This document shows, in pieces, positions 55,900 to 64,000 of a DNA stretch of 64,000 bases. The translations under genes and the position numbers were made by a program. The notes under the pieces are model-generated. The model saw only the letters and a program-made list of their open reading frames with translations. It did no database searches and had not been told where the DNA came from. Where the stretch lies: the NCBI GenBank assembly GCA_014904985.1, contig MU129087.1:1-64000 (forward strand), given 5' to 3'. Source of the stretch: Hydnum rufescens UP504. Lineage: Eukaryota > Basidiomycota > Agaricomycetes > Cantharellales > Hydnaceae. The first letter of the stretch is position 1; each line of letters begins with the position of its first letter.

Positions 55900-57383
55900 A
55901 GAATAATGATATCTGGTTTGACCAGCCTATATCCCACCTCCTACTGAACAAATTCCCTGGGGGAATGGTGAAAATGGTCACCCTGAGTGTATTCTTCATC
56001 ATATATGAGATAGACAGGACATTATTACCCTTAATAATCAGAAAGGCAGAGGTAATAATGGAATCCAGACCAACACCTGGCTTCAGTACAATGGAAAGAG
56101 GAGCAGTCCTAAAAGGTCCACTGATGAAAATTTCAGCTTGTTCAACTGTGAAAGGACCAGACATGTGTCCGAGGCCAAGCTTGGATTGAATAACCTGATC
56201 CTCCTTAGCCATTTTATAATGATTTGGAGGAATGAAGTTTTAAGAAATAGAAGGCATGTCCAAACCAATGGGAAATTCATTGATGATGTGATGAACCAGA
56301 GCAGGATAGTGACCCATCAATGAGAGTTGGAAAGAGAAGCAAATGCATCTCACCATAAGGGAGTGCAGGTGAACACATGATGATGAAGCACTTCTGTGCT
56401 CCATAGGTGGAGGCAAGGCAGATGCAACATATGTGGTGATGTTCCCAGCCTTTGATGCATCCTTTTGAGGTGTTAAAGGCAAAATAGATCTGTCAGTTGT
56501 CAATTTTAGGAGCAAGGTTGCCATTCTTGAATCAACATTTGTCAGAACATAGTGTGCAATGTGGTGCAAGGTGTCTGGCTCCATGCAACAAATGCAATGA
56601 GCAGAGGAGGGGCCTGATCATTGCCTGATCAAAACCTCATGGTTGGAGAAGCACTGTGTCATGGGTGGAAGCTGCAGCATCAAGACACTTGCACATCTGC
56701 TCATCATTCTCTTCCTTAACCTCATGATCAAACTGGTCCATTATAAAAATGTGGCATCACTGTCCATCATGAATCTTTCATGAGGCTCTAGCCAGGTGCA
56801 ACAAATCAGTGGACAATCATGCTGAAAAGATTGGGACAATCAACATATTCATGAAACAAGAGATAATGCTGATATTGACAGAAATCTCCAAGGACAGATG
56901 GGGGAAGACTTCTTCATAAACATACATCAAGCCCTTGTAGCATTCAATAACTTCCTCATGTGTGATTGTCCACTCTTTGATTGCAAAGAGATCAGTATTT
57001 ATAACTATTTTCTTCTTCCCTGTTTGAACATCACCCTTGGTCTTATTTGGATAAGCTGTGTTGGATAAATGGTGCTCATGCATCTCTTTGACAGCAAATG
57101 TAGGGAGAGGTGCATATTGTAGGTTTCAAACATGTGGTACAAGATTGGGAGAAGCATATTTGCCACTTGCCAATAAGACTTTGACACTTCTTCTGGACTC
57201 AATAGTAGTCTTACTGGAGGGGAAGGCTTCATCTTTGTCATTATCTGGATTGGCAGCTGAAGCTTCCTGAACCACAGGAATGTTAGGGCAGTCATGAGTA
57301 GCCTTCCAATCCATGAGTGAGTCCTTAATATCAGTGTCAAAGGCAGGCTGAGGCATGCTTTGTCCAAGGTGTAGGTTCTTCAA
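55900..57383 (-). pseudogene. RT-like protein relic (DIRS-type?), copy 2
   Basis: Same protein pieces as 33606-35090: MKNLHLGQSMPQPAFDTDIK, then MEPDTLHHIAHYVLTNVDSR, MSGPFTVEQAEIFISGPFRT and APLSIVLKPG. This copy keeps about 40 bp around 56585 (reading HCICCMEPDTLHH) that the other has lost. The shared frameshifts show that the gene was already broken before duplication. Confidence 0.45.
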
Positions 57384-57593
57384 ACTGAGGAGCCAAGAGA
57401 GGAAATCATAAACATGACCCCACTCAGCATCAGCAACAGGAAGATCTGATTGCTTATTAAGGCTAGATACACCTGAAACATCAGGGACATCATGCCCTAT
57501 ACCTCAAGCACTCAGACCAGGCTCTGTATTATGACTTTGACCCATTTGTGGACTTGAAACACAATTGTTTATCCTGGTGGTGTTCACCAAGAC

Positions 57594-58235
57594 AGTCAGG
57601 AATGGATTGACATTTGCTTTCACACTTAGAGATACCTGTCAAATTATCATTCTTCATTGATCATATGATATGGTGCCTACATCTTTGAATGCTCTTGCCT
57701 CCTCTCTTCCCCAGCTCAGTCATGGGGTTCTTGTCATCCTTGCCATAAGTATCAGCATTATGCTTATTATTATCACCCTTGTGTCAGTGGGCCTAGCCCA
57801 GCCAGCTGTGGGTGGGGTAATTGATCAGTGGCAGCACCTGGGGCTTTGTCAGCACCCCCCATCATCTTTCCCCCCACCTGAGTCAATACAGTTACCTATC
57901 CAGACTCCCCCTACTCCTCCCCCTGAACCCTTACCACCCATCCCAATCCATGCTCCTTCATCATCACTACAATCCTTCAACACTGTTGGGGTACCCATGT
58001 GTGCACTGCCTTGGAGGTGTAAGTGCTAAGGAGAGTGCATATGGAAGTTGGGGCTTAGTTGTGTGGAGGACATGCACAGGATTCATAAACTGATGGATCA
58101 TTGTTAGTAAGCAGTTGTGTCAGCTTAGTGAGGCTTAGTGATTGGGGCTGTGGGGGCTGTGGTGATGGGCTGTGTAGGCTGTGGAGATGTGTCATCTTGA
58201 TGGGCTGTGGTGGCTGTGTGCAGGAAGTCATAGTA
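57594..58235 (+). repeat. LTR-A fragment, diverged
   Basis: Starts agtcaggaatgg and aligns to LTR positions 1 to ~660 (tgtgtgcaggaa), then ends before the TATA box. CpG-depleted and clearly a separate lineage from the LTRs at 36868. Confidence 0.75.
57670..58029 (+). CDS. U3-encoded membrane protein, diverged lineage
   Basis: 119 codons from ATG at 57670, ending ALPWRCKC. Same plan as 36944: MVPTSLNALASSLPQLSHGV, a hydrophobic segment ILAISISIMLIIITLVSVGL, QWQHLGLCQH, ESIQLPIQTP and a Pro-rich tail. Compared with 36944, many codons differ at third positions and length differences are multiples of three, so the frame was kept while the DNA diverged. Confidence 0.55.
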   Translation: MVPTSLNALASSLPQLSHGVLVILAISISIMLIIITLVSVGLAQPAVGGVIDQWQHLGLCQHPPSSFPPPESIQLPIQTPPTPPPEPLPPIPIHAPSSSLQSFNTVGVPMCALPWRCKC

Positions 58236-58389
58236 CTACTACTAAATACTGTAGACTGGATGATGATATCCAAGAATGCAACAACTCCTGGCTCTTTGAG
58301 AAGATGTGATAGTGGAAAGATTAGATGGAAGGATGAGCAGAAAATTACTACAAGTGTTCTATATTTCACCCCAATCATTGCATTGCATA

Positions 58390-58995
58390 GGTGAATTGGG
58401 TCATCTTTGTCATCTTGGTCACCTTTGTCATCTTTGTTGTCCTTGTCTTTGTCATCTTGTTGTCTTTGTTGTCTTTGTCATCTGTGTGATCTTTGTCATC
58501 TTTGTTGTCTTTGTTGTCTTTGTTGTCTTTGTCATCTGTGTGATCTTTGTCATCTTTGTTGTCTTTGTTGTCTTTGTCTGTGTGATCTTTGTGATCTGTG
58601 TGATCTTTGTGATCTTTGTCATCTTTGTTGTCTTTGTCTGTGTGATCTTTGTCATCTTTGTTGTCTTTGTTGTCTTTGTGATCTGTGTGATCTGTGTGAT
58701 CTGTGTGATCTGTGTGATCTGTGTGATCTGTGTGATCTGTGTGATCTGTGTGATCTGTGTGATCTGTGTTGTCTGTGTTGTCTGTGTTGTCTGTGTTGTC
58801 TGTGTTGTCTGTGTTGTCTGTGTTGTCTGTGTTGTCTGTGTTGTCTGTGTTGTCTGTGTTGTCTGTGTTGTCTATGTTGTCTGTGTTGTCTGTGTTGTCT
58901 ATGTTGTCTGTGTTGTCTTGTTGTCTGTGTTGTCTTGTTGTCTGTGTCACCTTTGTCATCTTTATCATCTTTGTCTTCTTTGTTGTCTTTGTCTT
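58390..58995. repeat. 9-bp minisatellite
   Basis: Two homogenised blocks, tgtgtgatc (about 58675-58770) and tgttgtctg (about 58770-58930), flanked by interspersed ttgtcatct/ttgttgtct variants. All frames are open on both strands because the period is three-divisible: Val/Ile/Cys or Leu/Ser on plus, Asp/Asn/His/Thr on minus. Low complexity, not a gene. Confidence 0.9.
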
Positions 58996-59175
58996 TGGTG
59001 GTCTTGATCCCCAGACTTTGCACCAAATCCTCCTCCCAATCATTCCCACCTTTATTTTCAAGGGCCAGATGGTCCTTTTCCCTGCAAACATGATTCTAAA
59101 TGGATGGAAGTTAAACCCCCAGCAAGGAAGGCAAAAACATCCTGTTTCCCAGCAACATACCAATGGGTGTTAGTT

Positions 59176-59420
59176 TTGGCAGTAAAATTGATCTGGAGAG
59201 TGCAGTTTTGATTTTGTTTGGGAGTTCTCAGTACTGTTTGATGCACATTCTTAACAGCTTTCTGAATGTAGTAATTTCAAGTAAATTGGGTGCAAACTGA
59301 TGGAGAAATTCATTGAATACTGTGGGATTCAGATTTTCACAGTAAAATTGATCTGGAGAGTGCAATTTTGATCTGTTTGACTTGCTTTTGGTACCATTTG
59401 AAAGGTGTGATTCATAGCTT
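59176..59420 (+). repeat. Short direct duplication
   Basis: The block cagtaaaattgatctggaga with gtgcaRttttgat occurs at about 59180 and 59339, and both are followed by related sequence. Period ~160 bp, two copies. Confidence 0.6.
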
Positions 59421-59614
59421 CCTAAGCATTGGATGGGTGAGCATTTCTGATCAAACCTGATGGAGTAATTGAATGAATTTGGCTTTTGTGCATAGCCACA
59501 ATTAATTTCATAATCAGTCATGTGATCATTCCATAGGCTAGGATCAATAGGATTTTGCATTGTCTGATACTGGATGTTTTTATCTTCCACAGTGGATATT
59601 AACACAATTGACAT
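59228..59614 (-). CDS. Unrecognised 128-codon frame
   Basis: Uninterrupted minus-strand frame (MSIVLISTVEDKNIQYQTMQ ... FLHQFAPNLLEITTFRKLLR). Its second half overlaps the short direct duplication. Composition is plausible for a protein, but there is no domain, intron or homologue in the window. Confidence 0.25.
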   Translation of the reverse strand: MSIVLISTVEDKNIQYQTMQNPIDPSLWNDHMTDYEINCGYAQKPNSFNYSIRFDQKCSPIQCLGSYESHLSNGTKSKSNRSKLHSPDQFYCENLNPTVFNEFLHQFAPNLLEITTFRKLLRMCIKQY

Positions 59615-60147
59615 AGCACTACACTTCCAGTTTGTCCTATCCTTCCTTGACTTGACCTAGAGTCATACTACTTTTCCCTGAGGACCTCTATTGTGCCTTC
59701 TTGTCCAAGTCTGCAGCTTGCAAGTTGTAAGGTATTAATATAATTCCACCTCAGTAGTGTGCAGTCCCTGCATACCTCTCCCACCTTCCTATAGCTTCTA
59801 GCTACACCTTGTGTACTTAGAGTGTCCTGTGAAACCTTGCACCATTCTCACTGACTAAGACTGAGGCTTGAGTTGGATAGCTTGCCCTCAGAGTTCTGTG
59901 GTCATACAACCTAGCCCATAAAACTCTTCTACAGTGGGGTTATGGTTGGAGTTGGTAGGTCTGCCCAGCTTTGAACATCTACCCTTCCTTATTGGACACA
60001 AACCATTGGTAAGGTAGGTTTTGATTCTAATGGTCTAATGAGTCTAATCTAACAATGAGGTTGAAGGTTCAAATCCAGCACTAAGTTTTGAGTCCTTACA
60101 TAATGTAGTCATATATTGAATATAGAAATGTAGACTGAACACCCTGG
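59615..60147. other. Anonymous stretch with tRNA-like segment
   Basis: At 60005-60075 ttggtaaggtagg (A-box-like) and ggttcaaatccagc (B-box-like) occur 57 nt apart, but no acceptor or T stem pairs. Otherwise nothing recognised. Confidence 0.3.
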
Positions 60148-60631
60148 TGTTAAGGGTTGTTCATAGCATGAGGGGTGGATTATGTAATCAAGTTGTGTAT
60201 GAACAGTAGTCCTTAATACAATTGATGAGAGTTCACAGCATGGGGGTTACATAAGGTCACAAAAGATGAGTATGTGGGAAGAGTGGGGGAAGACTAATTC
60301 TGAATGAGACTTGATATGAGGGATTTAACAAGGAGTTCACACAAGATGAGAGACTTGTCATGAGGATGAGAGTTCAATTGAATACAAAATATTCTCAATA
60401 TTCTAAGGAGCAACAGTACAAAAAGCAGCTACTTATATACTGGGAGATTGGGGAGGGATTGGTAAAGCAGTTACTAAGGAAGGGGAAATGAATAAAGGAT
60501 GTGAGAGGTAAGTGGGAAGGTGAGGATTAATAAGGAAGGGGATTTGGGAGTTGTAAGCAATGGGTGGTGGGTCACATGATTGTGGGACAGCCATGGTTAA
60601 TCTCACAAGGTTGCAAGTACAACTTGTAACA
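60148..60631 (-). repeat. Solo LTR-C, minus strand
   Basis: 484 bp, TGTTAAGGGTTG to CTTGTAACA, the complement of the copies at 24938 and 30136. Flanks cctgg (60143-60147) and cttgg (60632-60636) match at 4 of 5 positions, so it is an old solo LTR. Confidence 0.7.
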
Positions 60632-61544
60632 CTTGGTCAGCCAGTTATGACACCTACCTTTGGTGGGAAAATGAGGCATTTTTAATACCTAACTAGGTCC
60701 CAAGCAATATGGAAGGTCCAACTCAGGGTCTTTAATACCCCTGGCTTACAGACTTTGCACCCAACTTCACCTCATGCTGTAGTATGCCAAATATAGTAAC
60801 TATGTTGGTGGTTGGAGATGGTGGTTAGGGTTGGGATTGTAGTGTGGTTGGGAATGTCTACCCCCATGTCCAGTGAGGTTAGGGTTAGGGTTTGATCAAT
60901 TACATAATAATATACTTAGGTAATATTCTGTATGTGGAAATATTACATAAGCAACTTCCATATTTGGCCATATTACATAATCATTTTTATATTTAACTCA
61001 TTACCTAATCAACTCCCCTATTTGGAAGTATTACATAAGCTTCTACATCTCCTAAGCTACCATATACAGCTATAATACCTGATATATTGTATAAGCAAAA
61101 AAGTGGGAAAGGGGTCATGCAGTACTTTACTGTCTGCCAGTATCACCAAAATTTAAATGGAATAGAAAATTTCCAGAAATGTTCCAACAGGTATCTGTCA
61201 GAGACTCAAGTTTATCCCAAACATCAATGATTTCACAGATAGCTTTGTAGGCCACTCAGTATACATACAGTACATAGTTGCAGACCTGTTTGCTAGATAT
61301 GATAGACAATGAGTTATGGAGGAGTCACAGGAGTTAACAACATTGGATTCACCCTTAGGACCTGTGAAGTTAACATCATTACCTCAAGGATATACCAATA
61401 GTAGGCAATAATTCATGTGCACAATAAAACATACATATGATTAAGCCAATGATTCTGCATGAAGCAGAGGCCTTTGTAGATTCAGACAGTTTGTTGGCAG
61501 TTGTAATATTCAAAATGATTGAATCTCCTCCACACCCAGACTCC
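60632..61544. other. AT-rich stretch
   Basis: At 60898-61060 degenerate units such as ttacataagcaacttcc are the complement of the tandem at 31200. Two ttaggg units occur at 60880. No gene. Confidence 0.4.
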
Positions 61545-62128
61545 TATCCAGTCACTGATTAAGTTGCCCATTTCAAAGAATAGCTGAAGAGTCAAAATGG
61601 GCTAACTTAATCAACAACTGGCAAACTTTGTATTTGTATTTGTTTGTCCAAGAAATTATGGCCTCACAGATACCATCCTGTATGCACAACTCAAAACTAA
61701 GAAATGATGTGTGGTATAGTGAATGCACTTGATCAAATTCTTGAATACATGCACAACTCTCAACTCTGATATACAATGTTTTCTACAGTATCTCATTGCC
61801 AATACTGTTCCAAACCACTGTGCTTGGGTGGAATCTGTAGTCTCAGAGAAAGGTATCACATCCATTATAACATCCATGTCCAATCATGAAGGAAATACAT
61901 GGATGAAGCAATGGGTCACCAAGACTGCCCATCAAGAGCTTAGCCCTTCAATATCTCAGGACCTATTTACCTGCATACAGGACAGTATCCATGAGGCCAT
62001 AATTTCTCAGGACAAACAAATCCAAATCCAAAGTTTGCCAGTTGTTGATTAAGTTAGCCCATTTCAACTCTTTAGCTATTCTTTGGAGAAATGGGCAACT
62101 TAATCAGTGACTGGGTAGGAGTCTGCTC
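61545..62128. mobile_element. Foldback element with ~145-bp inverted arms
   Basis: Arm 61545-61686 (cagactcctatccagtcact ... aaattatggcctcacagata) is inverted at 61973-62128, with about 90% identity by eye and small indels. The spacer is about 285 bp. The right arm runs into the 3' end of the helicase relic at 62100-63235, so it was inserted into or next to it. No coding capacity. Confidence 0.7.
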
Positions 62129-63235
62129 CACACCCAGCTCCATCTTCTCTTTGAACAGGAAAGACATTGATTGTGGAGGCAGTGTGCCACTCAACATGAA
62201 GATGATGGTGTCCCTCAGACCAAATCCTGTGATGTGTTCCAGACAGTACTCTGAGTCTACAAGGAGGCTGTGTGCTTCATTGTACATGATTGCACCTAAC
62301 TGACCAGCATTTGTGAGAGATGGAAGGTGGTGTTTGAAATGGTTACCATCCAGATGACTCAAGCCACAAGCAATCACTTGAGTGTCAGGGCACACATTCC
62401 CCTGCAATAGTTTATCACACAAGAGACCAGCTGCCCTCATCCTCTGCATCATGTCATTTCTGAGTGTGATAAAAGGAATGACAATGACTCCAACCACATT
62501 CTAAGCCCAGGAACACATAGCAAGAATGAATGGCAGTGTCTTCCCAATCCCAGCAGGCACAATCCAGACAAAATTGAAACATCTGTTCTTTATCATTGTT
62601 CAAGACTTGTCAAAGAAGCTGGCAGTCTCCTTCATTGATTGTCTCTGTGAGTCACAATGGGGGCTGAACAGCCATTGAAACAGCCTCCTCATAGGAGATG
62701 ATGTCATAAAGCCTCAACATCTCTGCATCTGCCTCATCATCAGAAATTCATCCTCAGCTTGGATGAATTTTGACAGCAAAGTGTGGTAGCCAGAGGGGGA
62801 AGAGATTGATCATGTTCTGAACAAAGAGATGCATGACATTCCAAAGGATGAGATTGATCATGTTCTGAATGAAGATATGCATGATATTCTGAAGGACAAG
62901 ATGAACTCTCTGTATTGGTTGCCCTGTGGGGAGCTGATGGATCAGGTGTCCAGGCCTCATTTGGAACTGAGTGCAACAGAGGGTGATTTGATGAACCAGT
63001 CATAGAAATTCCAGACAATACATCCTGACCCTCATTATTGAGTAAAAATAAAATCCAATTTTCAGAGAAAATCTTACTATAGGGTGTGTATCCTTTCTAA
63101 TCTGGAGGTTTACCATTCTCTGGATATGTTCAGGAGAGATGTTATACAAGCTTGAAGCCTCAGTTTCAATCATGGCTTGATCTTGACCACTTGGTGCATC
63201 AGTCTGACCCCTAGTTGGCCAGCTGGTCAGCCAAT
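62100..63235 (-). pseudogene. Third RecQ-like helicase relic
   Basis: Reads downward from 63235: a QAMIETEASSLYNI segment matching the pre-linker of the first relic, then a Pro/Ser linker with a 48-bp tandem (EYHAYLHSEHDQS-type). The helicase start follows with an eroded motif I (agcaggcacaatcc region), VGVIVIPFITLRNDMMQRMR and DEAH eroded to NEAH (IMYNEAHSLL). It ends in LFKEKMELGVEQTP at the foldback element. Closest to the relic at 14206. Truncated upstream by the LTR-A fragment at 63302. Confidence 0.65.
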
Positions 63236-63301
63236 TATCTATATCTAACAAGATACAATGAGAGTTGTATTTGAACAATCTAATTAGATATATAGGCCTG
63301 G

Positions 63302-63724
63302 TGTCAGGATCAAATTGACATTTGCTTCTGCTCATGGACTTACCTTTCAGAGTATCATTCTTCATCAACTCTATCATATGGTGCCTACTTCTTCAAATGC
63401 TCTCACCTCCTCTCTCCCTCCATTCAGTCAGGGGTTATTGTCATCCTTGCCATTATTGGCATTTCTCTTATTATGATTGCCCTCATACTATTGGGCCTTG
63501 ACCAGTGGGCTGTGGGCTGGGTAATCAACCAGTGGCAGCATTGGCAGCCTTGTCAGCACCTCTTGTCCCCTCACTCCCTGCATGAGTCAATGCAGTTGCC
63601 AATCCAGACTCCTCCTCCTACTCTGCCCCCATTCCCTGAATCCTCACCACCCATCCCAATCCTGGCTCCCTCAGCATCACTACACCCCTTCAACTCCTTC
63701 AATTCCTTTGGGGTACCCAGGTGT
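63302..63724 (+). repeat. LTR-A 5' fragment
   Basis: TGTCAGGATCAAATTGACAT start, covering LTR positions 1 to ~430. A third U3 lineage, CpG-depleted. An LTR-B copy begins at its truncated end (63725). Confidence 0.75.
63378..63723 (+). pseudogene. U3 membrane-protein frame, frameshifted
   Basis: ATG at 63378 with the family start (MVPTSSNA). One base is missing near 63428 (ttcagtcaggggtt against ttcactacgggggtt). After that the family frame is intact: VILAIIGISLIMIALILLGL, QWQHWQPCQHL, ESMQLPIQTP, Pro-rich tail and FGVPR. The LTR-B junction removes the last codons. Confidence 0.5.
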
Positions 63725-64000
63725 TGTTGGAGGGATGAATCCCTACACCATAAAATCCTCATCTGAGGTCTAATTTCCTTATGAATAAATCAATTACTTG
63801 TCACCCTGCTCATTTAATTTCATCATCATTTGTTTATTCAAGAGTCTGGATTCCTGCCCCTTATCAACTCACAATATTGCCTCATTCCTTTACCATGAAT
63901 ACCAGTCAATTTATTGACTGTCTGTCAGACTTCAACAGTCCTCATCAAAAAGGGGCAGTTTATGCCCTACATCAAGTCCAATTTCTTTGGACAAGGCAAT
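63725..64000 (+). repeat. LTR-B fragment, cut by window edge
   Basis: TGTTGGAGGGATGAATCCCT start, colinear with the complement of 9564-9290. The first bases can form a small hairpin (GGAGGGA / TCCCTAC). It ends at ggcaat, the same internal point at which the inverted copy at the left edge of the window stops. Confidence 0.6.

Larger units (their letters stand above)
55396..58132 (-). repeat. 2.7-kb inverted duplication, right arm
   Basis: Partner of 32884-35592. Here the LTR-A part continues beyond the duplicated limit to about 58235, while the other arm joins an old gag. This copy therefore shows the original LTR context better. Confidence 0.85.

Noticed and set aside
58306..59163. Long Val/Cys and Asp/Asn/Thr frames
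   Set aside because: They are six-frame translations of a 9-bp satellite with no unique sequence.
60005..60075. tRNA gene
   Set aside because: A and B boxes are imperfect, spacing is 57 nt, and neither acceptor nor T stem pairs.
60876..60894. Telomere-like ttagggttaggg
   Set aside because: Only two units, with no array. A similar ctaaccctaac run at 51937 is equally short. Not evidence of a chromosome end.

Overview
The window reads as repeat-saturated DNA of a filamentous fungus, most likely an agaricomycete basidiomycete. The evidence is a set of OrsD-type zinc-finger/RecQ-like helicase pseudogenes with 50-67 nt introns, a chromodomain Ty3/gypsy element, a strong CpG shortage, and no complete ordinary host gene. 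No bacterial-type operon, rRNA, intact tRNA or CRISPR array was seen.

Layout. 1-3.1 kb: an LTR fragment (family LTR-B) and a 2-kb 21-bp minisatellite. 3.1-14 kb: LTR fragments, a TATGG-ended hAT-like MITE (copies at 3.4, 12.1 and 53.4 kb), an inverted-repeat unit with a perfect 49-bp palindrome, and tRNA-like repeats. 14.2-25 kb: two decayed OrsD-RecQ helicase genes in opposite orientation, separated by a 10-bp palindromic satellite and a ~65-bp tandem. 25-31.5 kb: solo LTRs (LTR-C, LTR-D), a decayed gag, and a CpG-retaining island with a HECT ubiquitin-ligase fragment joined to an unrecognised 284-codon frame. 31.6-35.6 kb: an old CpG-depleted gag, then one arm of a 2.7-kb inverted duplication carrying an RT-like relic. 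The other arm lies at 55.4-58.1 kb.

36.87-43.92 kb holds a complete chromodomain Ty3/gypsy element (family LTR-A): two 847-bp LTRs, a perfect 5-bp target duplication (TAGGT), gag, pol, a polypurine tract and a likely self-priming site. 44.9-51.8 kb is a second copy full of one-base indels, possibly an uncorrected assembly patch. 52-64 kb holds a copia-type gag relic, the third MITE, the second duplication arm, a 9-bp satellite, a solo LTR-C, a foldback element, a third helicase relic and LTR pieces.

The most interesting observation is that the U3 part of LTR-A contains an open frame for a small, apparently single-pass membrane protein with a proline-rich tail. The frame survives in three diverged LTR lineages, with indels in multiples of three, and sits about 60 nt downstream of pol in the 3' LTR. 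It could be an undescribed accessory gene of a fungal LTR retrotransposon, comparable in position only to retroviral U3 genes. The two LTRs of the complete element differ at about 21 sites, about 18 of them at CpG dinucleotides, so methylation-type C-to-T decay explains most premature stops in this window.
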